Positions 24,400 to 33,111 of a stretch of 64,000 bases of DNA are shown piece by piece. Origin of the DNA: Chitinimonas sp036961565 (GTDB taxonomy: Bacteria > Pseudomonadota > Gammaproteobacteria > Burkholderiales > Chitinimonadaceae). The notes beneath the pieces are model-generated. The model was not told the DNA's origin. It worked only from the letters and a program-made list of their open reading frames with translations, and did not search any database. Where the stretch lies: contig NZ_JBAMDD010000004.1 in assembly GCF_036961565.1 (NCBI RefSeq), forward strand, positions 1 through 64,000, given 5' to 3'. Positions within the stretch are counted from its first letter, which is position 1, and every line of letters begins with the position of its first letter. A program made the translations under genes and the position numbers.

Positions 24400-25266
24400 T
24401 CAGCGCAGCGTATCCAGCAGTACCGGGGTATCTGCCGACAACAACAGACTGTCCCCCACCTTCGCCCCCAGGTGGCGCGCCAGTATCCGCTGGATGGTGC
24501 CATCCTGGCGCATGGTCTTGAGGACTGCCGCCACCTGGGCGGCCTGCTCCGCATTGAAGTTCTTGCGTGACAACAGCAGGCAGACCGGATAAACCGGTTC
24601 GTCGGGTGCCCAGTCCACCACCATCACCTTGTCATCCAGATAACGCTGTCCCAGCATGGCCTGATAGGTTGGCGGTGTCGAGATGATTGCGCCAACACGA
24701 CCCAGCCTGAATACCCGGTAAAGGCTGTCCAGATCGGGCTCTTCCACTACCTTGCCGCTGGCCCGGAACGGCAGCAGTAGCTTATCGTAGGCAGCACCAT
24801 AGACCCCCCCGCGTACCACGCCGATGCGCAGATCCTCATCGGCCAGCGCATCCTGCACCCTAACGTGCAAAGCCTGGTCGCGCCTGAACAGAATATGGTT
24901 CTTGCCCCGCAGATAGGGCAACAGCCAGGCATAGCGCCCCCGCTCTGGGGTGCAGACCTTTTGCCCATTGATATCCACGCCCCCACTCTCTACCTGCTTC
25001 AGCACCCGGGTAAGTGGCATCTGCAACTGTATTGTGGAGCACCCCACGCGACGGGCCAGCTCATTGATCAAGTCGTAATCCACCCCCCGTACGGAACCTG
25101 GGCGTGCAGGCTGGTCTCCTTCCGCATCCAGCCAGAACAGCGTGTAGCCCAGTCGCCAGGGGCGGGCACAATCCGTCTTGCTGGCCGCCATGGCTGGCGT
25201 AGCAATCAATATCCACAAGACAAGAATATTCAATATACCGGCAGTGCAAGGCAAGCAGTAGCGCAT
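24400..25266 (-). CDS. Periplasmic solute-binding protein, family 3
   Basis: A signal peptide (about residues 1-28, ending TPAMAA) precedes an SBP_bac_3-type fold of about 260 residues. The features GVDYDLINELARRVGC, TPERGRYAWLLPYLRGKNHILFRR and GVVRGGVYGAAYDKLL are typical. No ABC permease or ATPase gene is near. Such stand-alone members are common in betaproteobacteria and may act as orphan amino-acid-binding or sensory proteins. The ligand is unknown. It lies 11 bp downstream of the small hypothetical gene on the same strand and is probably co-transcribed with it. Confidence 0.82.
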   Translation of the reverse strand: MRYCLPCTAGILNILVLWILIATPAMAASKTDCARPWRLGYTLFWLDAEGDQPARPGSVRGVDYDLINELARRVGCSTIQLQMPLTRVLKQVESGGVDINGQKVCTPERGRYAWLLPYLRGKNHILFRRDQALHVRVQDALADEDLRIGVVRGGVYGAAYDKLLLPFRASGKVVEEPDLDSLYRVFRLGRVGAIISTPPTYQAMLGQRYLDDKVMVVDWAPDEPVYPVCLLLSRKNFNAEQAAQVAAVLKTMRQDGTIQRILARHLGAKVGDSLLLSADTPVLLDTLR

Positions 25267-25277
25267 GGCTCCCCCGG

Positions 25278-25661
25278 CTAGCTCACGGTGGGCTCAGATG
25301 GCCCTTCCACTTCCAGGCTCAGGCCCAATTCGGCGCAAACGGTATCAGGATCGCGCGTCGCAAATACCAGGGTCTGGCGCATATAGCCCTGCCGCAGGTT
25401 GACCCCGATGGACTTGGTGATCTTGTCAAAACGGGCGGTATAACCCTGATCCTCGGTATCGTTGTCATCCAGCAAAGTGCCTGGTTTCTGATAGATCTTG
25501 CCGAACGATACCCTGCTGCAAGCCTCCACCGTATCGGCTTTCTTCACGATGGCCGGCAAATCCAGCTCGGCTACCTGCAATGCCAGCACTGCCTGCCCAT
25601 CCAGCTTGCGTCCCTTGCAAGACACCGTCAGATAGGGCTCCTTCTTTTTGAAACCAAACAT
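25278..25661 (-). CDS. Hypothetical protein, 127 residues
   Basis: I do not recognise this protein. It has no signal peptide or membrane segment. It begins with a basic MFGFKKKEP and contains alternating hydrophobic stretches suggesting a small alpha/beta domain. It is upstream of the solute-binding protein gene by 11 bp on the same strand. A tandem 10-bp repeat GATACCGCAC lies 18 bp upstream of its start and may be an operator. Coding is supported by frame length and codon bias. Confidence 0.65.
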   Translation of the reverse strand: MFGFKKKEPYLTVSCKGRKLDGQAVLALQVAELDLPAIVKKADTVEACSRVSFGKIYQKPGTLLDDNDTEDQGYTARFDKITKSIGVNLRQGYMRQTLVFATRDPDTVCAELGLSLEVEGPSEPTVS

Positions 25662-25679
25662 GATGTCCGCCTTTTATTC

Positions 25680-25699
25680 GATACCGCACGATACCGCAC
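25680..25699. repeat. Tandem 10-bp repeat, possible operator
   Basis: Two perfect adjacent copies of GATACCGCAC (25680-25689 and 25690-25699) lie in the divergent region between the hypothetical gene and the chemotaxis operon. A 10-bp period places both on the same DNA face. Confidence 0.5.
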
Positions 25700-25938
25700 A
25701 TATAGGGTGTGCTTATATTTCTAGTGTACGCCACGCTCGCTTCTATGGCGTAGGTCATCCCCACAGCAAGATTGCAAAAAAGTTCCAAGGTCGCCTTGCA
25801 ATCCTGCAGCGCGCCACGGATAAAGAACCACACGCCCGAAATATAAGGGTGTCGGCTGCCTGGTGTATGGCATTTCGCTACATCGCCTGCTCTATCCACT
25901 GGTACACAGCCAAATAATTGTTTGCGAGAGGAGCGAGC

Positions 25939-27063
25939 TTGTTCCGTCCTGTGGTCTTTCTGTTTGCGCTGGTATTGAGCGGCATATTGCTGGCCTTGTC
26001 TGCACCCGCATGGTTAATCCCCCTGCCCGCCCTGGCAGCACTGGCTGTCGCGCTTTGGCGGCCAACCCCGTCGGGCTATGGCACACCGGCGCTCCCGACG
26101 CATGATGTACAGCAAGCTCCCGTTGCGGATACCCGCCTGACCCAATCGCTGGATACCCTGCTGCGGCAACAAAGCCATGCTGCCAGCGACGAAGTAAGCC
26201 GGGTGCAAAGCCTGCTGAATGACGCTATCTCCAGCCTGACCCGCAGCTTTACCGTCATTGCCGTTTCGGCCCGACAGCAGCAGGATATCGCCCAGGGCAG
26301 CCTGGGTAGCGGCGCAGAGGCGCTGATCAACGAGACCGGCGATACGCTGAGTACCGTGGGTAAGGTCATGGCCGAGAACAGTGCGACCGCCGCCCATTTG
26401 ACTGACGAGATGATCGCCATGAGCAGCCGGGTCAATCAGATGATCGAGCAATTGGCGGGCTTGGACGATATCGCCAAGAAGATACATTTCCTCTCGCTCA
26501 ACGCCAGCATAGAGGCCGCCCGCGCAGGCGAAGCAGGTCGCGGCTTCGCCGTGGTGGCGGAGGAAGTCCACAAGCTGTCGCAACATACCCGCGATTTCAG
26601 CACCCGCATCCGCGACCATATGGGTGGTGTGCGTTCCAGCATCGTCAGCATGGAATCCGCCGCCGGTGAGCTGGCCAGCCGCCAGGGCGCAGAAACCGAA
26701 CGGGTACGCCATAACGTCGATAACACCTTGGTCGACCTGAAAAAACTGCATGACAACCAGGAGCTGGCGCTCGGTTCACTGCACGATATTGCCCGCACCA
26801 CCGAGGGTGGCATTGCCGATGCCACCATGGCACTGCAATTTCAGGACATGGTGAACCAGTTGTTGGGCCATGCCCGCCGACGGCTGGATGGTTTGTTGGT
26901 GGCGGCCGACGCAGCAGCAGAGTGCCGCAAGGCCTTGCAGGCGGGTGGCGGCAGCGATGCACTGGCGCGCTGCCAGGCCAAACTGGATCAAACCGTGGCC
27001 GGCCTGGCCCACAACCCGGTAGCACAAAGCAATATCAGCCAAGGCGGCGTAGACCTGTTCTGA
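25939..27063 (+). CDS. Receptor-like chemotaxis protein with CheZ-like motif
   Basis: An N-terminal membrane segment pair (about residues 3-42) is followed directly by a methyl-accepting signalling domain with no ligand-binding domain. The hairpin tip region reads KIHFLSLNASIEAARAGEAGRGFAVVAEEV. The last third carries ALQFQDMVNQLL, which resembles the CheZ active-site helix (D-x-x-x-Q within QDLTGQ). The protein is the first gene of a chemotaxis operon that has no separate cheZ, so it may couple receptor arrays to CheY dephosphorylation; that role is inferred. The start is TTG 25939, with GAGAGGAG 5 nt upstream. Confidence 0.8.
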   Translation: MFRPVVFLFALVLSGILLALSAPAWLIPLPALAALAVALWRPTPSGYGTPALPTHDVQQAPVADTRLTQSLDTLLRQQSHAASDEVSRVQSLLNDAISSLTRSFTVIAVSARQQQDIAQGSLGSGAEALINETGDTLSTVGKVMAENSATAAHLTDEMIAMSSRVNQMIEQLAGLDDIAKKIHFLSLNASIEAARAGEAGRGFAVVAEEVHKLSQHTRDFSTRIRDHMGGVRSSIVSMESAAGELASRQGAETERVRHNVDNTLVDLKKLHDNQELALGSLHDIARTTEGGIADATMALQFQDMVNQLLGHARRRLDGLLVAADAAAECRKALQAGGGSDALARCQAKLDQTVAGLAHNPVAQSNISQGGVDLF

Positions 27064-27174
27064 GTATCGGGATTTGCCAGATGCTCATTGGCTGCGGAAA
27101 CACATATCAACCGCGTACCACGGGTGTGCAGTTAGCGCTAAACCACCCGGTACTTGAGGAGCGAGCAGTAGATC

Positions 27175-27537
27175 ATGAAGACCATATTGACTGTTGATGA
27201 CTCCCCTTCCATCCGCCAGATGGTGAGCTTCACCCTCAAGAATGCCGGCTATGAGGTGATTGAAGCAGGCGACGGCAATGTCGGCCTCAACCAGGCCAAG
27301 TCCACCCCCTGCAATCTCATCATTACCGACCAGAACATGCCCGGCATGGATGGCCTCAGCATGATCAAGGCCCTGCGCGGCCTGCCCTCCTACAAGACCA
27401 CACCCATACTGATGCTGACCACCGAATCCAGCGACGCCATGAAACAGGCCGGCCGTGCTGCGGGTGCCACCGGCTGGATAGTCAAGCCCTTCAATCCACA
27501 GACCATGGTCGATGTGGTTCGTAAATTGATTGGATAG
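27175..27537 (+). CDS. cheY: Chemotaxis response regulator CheY
   Basis: This single receiver domain of 120 residues has acidic residues in TVDDSPSIRQ, the phosphoacceptor aspartate in LIITDQNMPGMDGL, the T/S switch in LMLTTESSD, and the lysine in WIVKPFNP. CheA phosphorylates it and it signals to the flagellar motor. A good ribosome site, GAGGAGCGAG, precedes the ATG. It lies 111 bp after the receptor-like gene and 204 bp before cheA. An imperfect inverted repeat lies in the latter gap. Confidence 0.95.
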   Translation: MKTILTVDDSPSIRQMVSFTLKNAGYEVIEAGDGNVGLNQAKSTPCNLIITDQNMPGMDGLSMIKALRGLPSYKTTPILMLTTESSDAMKQAGRAAGATGWIVKPFNPQTMVDVVRKLIG

Positions 27538-27652
27538 CCGAAGTAGATCGTCGCCAGCAGGCCGCAACCCGGCCCGAAAAACCCACTGTGGGCAAAGCAC
27601 CCATAGCGTCAGACCTCACGAAAACAGCCCTGTTTAGGGGCGAAGCACAGCA

Positions 27653-27695
27653 GGAGCTACAGGCAAACGCGATGAACGGGTTTGCAGGTAGCTCC
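27653..27695. repeat. Inverted repeat between cheY and cheA
   Basis: The 16-nt arms at 27653-27668 and 27680-27695 pair with two mismatches in the middle, around an 11-nt loop. There is no T-run. It lies 46 bp before the cheA start and could modulate cheA expression or processing of the cheY-cheA message. Confidence 0.5.
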
Positions 27696-27741
27696 CGGCA
27701 GATAGCCTGGCAGCCCACGCTGCCGGCCTTGGGGAGCAAGG

Positions 27742-29967
27742 ATGGAAGTCGATCTCAGCAAGTTCTTTGGCGCCTTTTTTGAAGAAGCCGAAGAACACCT
27801 GGCCAGTTTTGAGTCGCTGCTATTGGGGCTGGACCTGAACGCACCCGATAGCGAAGACCTCAACGCCATATTCCGGGCAGCGCACTCCATCAAGGGCGGC
27901 GCGGGCACCTTTGGCTTCAATGACCTGGCTGCGCTCACACATATCCTGGAAAACCTGCTCGATAGAGTGCGCAAGGGCAGCATGGCCATCACGCCCCAGA
28001 TGGTGGATATCTTTCTGCGCACCGGTGACGTACTCGCCAATATGGTGGCAGTACACCGTGATGGCGCCACGCCAGACCTGGCAGGCATCGCCACTGTGCA
28101 GCGTGCGCTGGAAGCGCTGGAGCACGCTGCCGGCGAGATTCCGCCGGACTCCCCGGAAGCGCACACCTACGCTGCAACACCCGCACTATCGCCAACAGAT
28201 TGGCGTCTGAATCTGCGTTTGGATCCAAGCGCCGATACGACAGCCCTGCTCGCATCACTGGCCAATCTGGGCGCCATCACCGAACTCGCCCGCCAGCATG
28301 AGGGCGAGCTCCTGTTGCTGCAGCTGGCTATACAAAGCCTGGATTCCGGCGAAGATCTGCGCGAATCACTGGCGTTTGTCCTGCCGTCGGATCGATTTGA
28401 ACTCCAGGGCCACCACCGCACGCCCTCACCGCCTGCAGCGGAACCCGCAAGCGCAGCCACCATCAGCACAGCAAACGAGGGTACGGACTTCGGTTTCTTT
28501 GACGATAGCCCCGCCCAAGCCACCGAAGCATTCGGCTTCTTCGAGCCGCTACCCGCGCAGGCAGATACCGCAGCCAGCGCGGGCGACACCGACTACGGCT
28601 TCTTTGAACCGCTGCCCAGCATCGCCCCCGATGCACCCGCTGGCCGTGAAGGGGTGGATTACGGCTATCTCGATGCGCAGGCCGTCAAGCAGGCAGAAGC
28701 CGCGCGCCAAGCCGAGCAAGCCGAAGCCCAGGCAGCTGCAGCAAAGGCTGCCGAAGCCAGCAAATTGGCAGAAGCCGCCCAGCATAACCGCCGTGCTGGC
28801 GACAAGGGCGAAGCCGCCACCATACGGGTGGACGTGACCAAAGTGGATCAGTTGCTCAATTTCGTGGGCGAACTGGTCATTACCCAATCGATGCTGGCGC
28901 AGAGTGCCTCGGGCCTGGACCCCTTGCTGCATACCCGCCTGCTGGCGGGCATAGACCAGTTGCAGCGCAATACCCGCGAGCTGCAGGAATCGGTGATGTC
29001 CATCCGCATGATACCGATGTCCACCGTGTTCAGCCGCTTTCCCCGCGTGGTGCGCGATCTGGCCGCCAAGCTGGGTAAGAAAGTAGAGCTGCGTCTGGTC
29101 GGCGAGCAGACCGAACTCGATAAAGGCTTTGTCGAGAAGCTGGTGGACCCACTCACCCATCTGGTGCGCAACAGCCTGGACCATGGCATCGAATCTACCG
29201 ACACCCGCGTGGCCCGTGGCAAGCCCGAGACCGGCATGCTCACCCTGGCAGCCTTCCAGCAAGGTGGCAATGTGGTGATCGAGGTGCGTGATGACGGCGC
29301 CGGCCTGAATCGTGAGCGCATCCTGGCCAAGGCCCGCGAGAACGGCTTGCCCCTGGCCGATGGCATGAGCGATCAGGATGTCTGGATGCTGATCTTCGAG
29401 GCCGGCTTCTCTACCGCGGCCGAGGTCACCGATGTATCGGGCCGTGGTGTGGGCATGGACGTGGTACGCAAGAATATCCAGTCCATGGGTGGCAGCGTCG
29501 AGATTGAATCCATGGCCGGCTTCGGCTCCACCATGCGGATACGGTTGCCGCTGACCCTGGCCATACTCGACGGCATGCTGGTGGGTAGCGGTGGCGAAAC
29601 CTACATCCTGCCGCTCAATGCCATACGCCAATCGCTGCAGCCGGTAGCCGAGCAATGCCGCACCGTCAACGGCCGTGGTCGGGTGGTACAGGTACGCAAC
29701 GACTACCTGCCGCTGATTGCCCTGCATGAGGTGGTGGGCTGCCAACCCAAATCCAGCGAACCGACCGAGGGCATCGTCATGCTGATCGAATCCGGGAATC
29801 AGCAAATGGCGCTTTGGGTGGACGAACTGCTGGGGCAGCAGCAGGTGGTGGTCAAGAATCTGGAAGCCAACTACCGCAGGGTCCAGGGTATGTCGGGCGC
29901 CACCATTCTGGGGGATGGTCGGGTGGCGTTGATCGTGGACGTCAGCGCACTGGCGCGCAAGGCATAA
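27742..29967 (+). CDS. cheA: Chemotaxis histidine kinase CheA
   Basis: CheA is a 741-residue cytoplasmic kinase. The HPt domain has the phosphoacceptor H48 in FRAAHSIKGGAGTFGF. A second small domain (about 150-222) lies in the P2 position. A long linker carries four related motifs (DFGFFDDSP, AFGFFEPLP, DYGFFEPLP, DYGYLDAQ), followed by an Ala/Glu-rich helix. The dimerisation region (about 365-425) leads to the kinase domain with N-box RNSLDHGIEST and G-boxes DDGAGLN and GRGVGMDVV, and then to the CheW-like regulatory domain (about 605-741). It is followed 23 bp later by cheW. Confidence 0.96.
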   Translation: MEVDLSKFFGAFFEEAEEHLASFESLLLGLDLNAPDSEDLNAIFRAAHSIKGGAGTFGFNDLAALTHILENLLDRVRKGSMAITPQMVDIFLRTGDVLANMVAVHRDGATPDLAGIATVQRALEALEHAAGEIPPDSPEAHTYAATPALSPTDWRLNLRLDPSADTTALLASLANLGAITELARQHEGELLLLQLAIQSLDSGEDLRESLAFVLPSDRFELQGHHRTPSPPAAEPASAATISTANEGTDFGFFDDSPAQATEAFGFFEPLPAQADTAASAGDTDYGFFEPLPSIAPDAPAGREGVDYGYLDAQAVKQAEAARQAEQAEAQAAAAKAAEASKLAEAAQHNRRAGDKGEAATIRVDVTKVDQLLNFVGELVITQSMLAQSASGLDPLLHTRLLAGIDQLQRNTRELQESVMSIRMIPMSTVFSRFPRVVRDLAAKLGKKVELRLVGEQTELDKGFVEKLVDPLTHLVRNSLDHGIESTDTRVARGKPETGMLTLAAFQQGGNVVIEVRDDGAGLNRERILAKARENGLPLADGMSDQDVWMLIFEAGFSTAAEVTDVSGRGVGMDVVRKNIQSMGGSVEIESMAGFGSTMRIRLPLTLAILDGMLVGSGGETYILPLNAIRQSLQPVAEQCRTVNGRGRVVQVRNDYLPLIALHEVVGCQPKSSEPTEGIVMLIESGNQQMALWVDELLGQQQVVVKNLEANYRRVQGMSGATILGDGRVALIVDVSALARKA

Positions 29968-29990
29968 CAGCGAGGCGGGAAGGAACAGCT

Positions 29991-30467
29991 ATGGAACACA
30001 ACAGCAACAGCCGTGAGCACCTGGTTTTCACCCTGGGGGAAGAGGAATACGCCATCGACATCCTCAAGGTGCAGGAAATACGCGGCTTTGAGCCCCCCAC
30101 CCGCATCGCGAACGCCCCCCCGTTCATCCTGGGCGTGATCAACCTGCGTGGTGCCATCGTGCCGATCACCGACCTGCGGGTGAAGTTCGCCATCGGCGAA
30201 CCCAGCTATGGCGAGTTCACCGTGGTCATCATCCTCAACCTGGCGGGCCGGGTGGTGGGCGCCGTGGTCGATGGGGTTTCGGATGTGATTGCCCTGACCG
30301 ACAACATCGTGCAGGCCACCCCGGATTTCGGTGCGGCGGTCGATACCGCCTACATCGTGGGGCTGGCCCCCATGGACGAGCACATGCTGATCCTGGTCGA
30401 CATCGAAAAATTGATGACAGGGCGTGAAATGGAATTGGTAGCGGATGCAGCAGCCAGCGCGGCTTAA
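29991..30467 (+). CDS. cheW: Chemotaxis coupling protein CheW
   Basis: CheW is the SH3-like adaptor linking receptors to CheA. The 158-residue protein matches throughout: LVFTLGEEEYAIDILKVQEIRG, PPFILGVINLRGAIVPITDLR, and GAVVDGVSDVIALT. I chose ATG 29991 with GGGAAGGA upstream; a longer frame back to 29814 lies inside cheA and is not real. It is part of the che operon, 31 bp before the receptor gene. Confidence 0.95.
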   Translation: MEHNSNSREHLVFTLGEEEYAIDILKVQEIRGFEPPTRIANAPPFILGVINLRGAIVPITDLRVKFAIGEPSYGEFTVVIILNLAGRVVGAVVDGVSDVIALTDNIVQATPDFGAAVDTAYIVGLAPMDEHMLILVDIEKLMTGREMELVADAAASAA

Positions 30468-30498
30468 GCAAGAAATCGTTAGCTAAGGGAGTGGGGAA

Positions 30499-32208
30499 AT
30501 GAAGAACTGGAAAATAGGTTTGCGGCTTGGCTTTGGCTTTGGCCTGGTACTGTTTCTACTGGTCGCCATTGTTGCCGTCAGCATCAACCGCATGGGTAAT
30601 CTTGCCGCTGATCTGGACGATATGGCCAACCGCCGAGCCGTGGTGGTCAAGCTTGCCAATGATCTGATCGACTCGGTCAATACCAGCACCATCGCCATGC
30701 GAGACGTCATTCTCTATACCGATGAGGCCGGTATCACGCAAAGCCGGGCGGTGTATGCCAAATCAGTCTCCGACTTCAATGCCACCATGAAGAAGCTCGA
30801 CGAACTGACCATCTCGGAGGGAGCCAAAAAACGCCTGGCCACACTTGCAGAGCTGAGCGTGCAAACCGAACCGATAGAGAAGGAGGTCCTGCGCCTGGGT
30901 GGCGAAAACAAGAATGCCGAAGCGACAGTCATGCTGCACGGGCCGCTTAAGGCGGCGCAGGACAAGCTGCAGTCCACAGTCTCCGAGTTCATCGAGTTCC
31001 AGATGGCTGCCGCAGCAGAGAAATACGATGAGGCCTACGCCAACTACCTGTTCGCCCGTAACCTGATGATAGCCGTGGCTGTCATCGCGCTGCTGATCGG
31101 CATCGTGGCGGGTTGGATGATTACCGGCTCGGTAGTGCAACCCATACGCCAGGCTGTAGCCCTGGCCGAGGGCGTCGCTGCCGGTGACCTGACCCAGAAG
31201 ATAGAAACCGACCGCAACGATGAAACCGGCCAGCTGATCAAGGCCTTACGGAGCATGAACGACGGGTTGCTGCAAATCGTGGGCGATATACGCACCAGCG
31301 TCGAAACCATCAACACCGCCTCGCAGGAAATTGCCGCAGGTAATATCGATCTCTCCCAACGTACCGAGGAGCAGGCCGCCAGCCTGGAAGAAACCGCCGC
31401 CAGCATGGAGGAACTGACTTCCACCGTAAAACAGAACGCCGAGAATGCCCGTGAAGCCAACCGCTTGGCTGAAGGTGCCAGCGGCATTGCCCAGAAGGGT
31501 GGCGAGGCCGTAGGCCAGGTGGTCACCACCATGGCCGAGATCAACGAATCGTCCAAGAAGATCGTGGACATCATCGGCGTCATCGACGGCATTGCCTTCC
31601 AGACCAATATCCTGGCCCTGAATGCTGCAGTCGAGGCCGCCCGCGCAGGCGAACAAGGCCGTGGCTTTGCTGTGGTGGCAGGCGAGGTGCGTAGCCTGGC
31701 CCAGCGCTCGGCGGCGGCAGCCAAGGAGATCAAATCGCTGATCGGTGACTCAGTGGAACGCGTAACCGTGGGCACCGCCCAGGTGGATCGCGCCGGCATT
31801 ACCATGGAAGAGGTCGTCGGCAGCATACGCAAGGTCACCGGCATCATGGGGGACATCTCCAATGCCTCGGCCGAACAGAGTTCCGGCATCGAGCAGGTCA
31901 ACACGGCGGTGACCCAGATGGACGAAGTGACCCAGCAGAACGCCGCGCTGGTGGAGGAAGCTGCCGCTGCCGCTGGCTCGCTGCAAGACCAGGCTCGCCT
32001 GCTGATGGAGGCCGTCAACCGCTTCAAGCTGGACGATGTCCGTAGCGTACGCAGCAGCGCCCCTGCCCCACGCCATGTCGCCAGCCGCCCAGCGACCAAG
32101 GCTGTCGGCCACAAGCCAGCCGCCAAATCGGCTCACCCCGCCGTCGCCAAAGCAGCCCAACCGGTAGCAGCCGGAAAGCAGGACGACGAGGATTGGTCGG
32201 AGTTCTGA
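30499..32208 (+). CDS. Methyl-accepting chemotaxis receptor
   Basis: This is an inner-membrane receptor of 569 residues. Membrane segment 1 spans about 10-30, followed by a periplasmic four-helix bundle-like domain (about 31-190) and membrane segment 2 at about 191-212. A HAMP domain runs to about 265, followed by a long coiled-coil signalling domain with the conserved hairpin ILALNAAVEAARAGEQGRGF. The C-terminus ends DWSEF, which fits the xWxxF docking peptide used by CheR and CheB, whose genes follow. The ligand is unknown. Confidence 0.93.
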   Translation: MKNWKIGLRLGFGFGLVLFLLVAIVAVSINRMGNLAADLDDMANRRAVVVKLANDLIDSVNTSTIAMRDVILYTDEAGITQSRAVYAKSVSDFNATMKKLDELTISEGAKKRLATLAELSVQTEPIEKEVLRLGGENKNAEATVMLHGPLKAAQDKLQSTVSEFIEFQMAAAAEKYDEAYANYLFARNLMIAVAVIALLIGIVAGWMITGSVVQPIRQAVALAEGVAAGDLTQKIETDRNDETGQLIKALRSMNDGLLQIVGDIRTSVETINTASQEIAAGNIDLSQRTEEQAASLEETAASMEELTSTVKQNAENAREANRLAEGASGIAQKGGEAVGQVVTTMAEINESSKKIVDIIGVIDGIAFQTNILALNAAVEAARAGEQGRGFAVVAGEVRSLAQRSAAAAKEIKSLIGDSVERVTVGTAQVDRAGITMEEVVGSIRKVTGIMGDISNASAEQSSGIEQVNTAVTQMDEVTQQNAALVEEAAAAAGSLQDQARLLMEAVNRFKLDDVRSVRSSAPAPRHVASRPATKAVGHKPAAKSAHPAVAKAAQPVAAGKQDDEDWSEF

Positions 32209-32250
32209 TTGGCACACCAGGACAGTACGGTGCCGGGGGAAACAGCTGTG

Positions 32251-33111
32251 ATGGGTAACAGCCACGGCTCGCCGCGTATGGTCCATGCACCCCGCGACTT
32301 TGCCTATACCGGCACCGACTTCCAGCTGGCCCGCGAAATGATACGCGAGCGCGCGGGTGTGGCACTGGCCGAGTGCAAGCAGCACATGGTCTACAACCGG
32401 CTGTCCAAGCGCGTACGTGCACTGGGCCTGCCCAGCATCACGGCCTACCTCACCCTGCTGCGCAAGAACGCCTCCCACCCCGAATGGGAAGACTTCACCA
32501 GCGCACTCACCACTCATCTGACTGCGTTCTACCGAGAACCCCATCATTTCGAGATGTTGAGTGAGCTCCTACATGGACGTGGGCGTGAACCCAGCCGTAT
32601 ATGGTGCGCCGCAGCCTCTACCGGTGAAGAACCCTACACCATCGCCATGACGGTAGCCGAGGTCTATGGCCGATTCGATACCCCGGTGGAAATCGTCGCC
32701 AGCGACATCGACATCCGGGCGCTGGCCCATGCCGAACAAGGCATCTATTCGCTGGAGCGGGTCACCAAGATGCCACTGGAGCGGAGACGGCAGTTTTTCC
32801 AGCGCGGCACCGGCAAACGGCACGGCTATGCCAGGGTCTGCCCGGAACTCAAGCGCATGGTCAGCTTTATGCCTTGCAACCTGCTGGACGCCCGTTGGCC
32901 TGTCGCCGGGCACTTTGATTTCATCTTCTGCCGCAATGTACTGATCTATTTCAAGCGAGAAGACCAATACACCCTGACCACCCGGCTGGTCAGCCAACTC
33001 AAGCCTCAGGGCGTGCTATTTCTGGGTCACTCGGAGAACCCACAGGGCAGCGGACTGATGCTGGAGACCGTGGGAAAAACTGCCTACCGGAGCAAAGGTT
33101 CGCGGTCATGA
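32251..33111 (+). CDS. cheR: Chemotaxis protein methyltransferase CheR
   Basis: CheR methylates receptor glutamates using S-adenosylmethionine. An N-terminal helical domain (REMIRERAGVALAECKQHMVYNRL) is followed by the catalytic domain with LTTHLTAFYREPHHFEML, the SAM-site WCAAASTGEEPYTIAM and FDFIFCRNVLIYF. The start is ambiguous. ATG 32251 (or the GTG one codon before) has GGGGGA 7-10 nt upstream. A TTG at 32209, directly after the receptor stop, also has a ribosome site. The gene overlaps cheD by 4 bp. Confidence 0.94.
   Translation: MGNSHGSPRMVHAPRDFAYTGTDFQLAREMIRERAGVALAECKQHMVYNRLSKRVRALGLPSITAYLTLLRKNASHPEWEDFTSALTTHLTAFYREPHHFEMLSELLHGRGREPSRIWCAAASTGEEPYTIAMTVAEVYGRFDTPVEIVASDIDIRALAHAEQGIYSLERVTKMPLERRRQFFQRGTGKRHGYARVCPELKRMVSFMPCNLLDARWPVAGHFDFIFCRNVLIYFKREDQYTLTTRLVSQLKPQGVLFLGHSENPQGSGLMLETVGKTAYRSKGSRS

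Noticed and set aside
29814..29990. Longer CheW starting inside cheA
   Set aside because: CheW homology begins at ATG 29991, which has a good ribosome site. The upstream frame is out of phase with cheA and not family-like.
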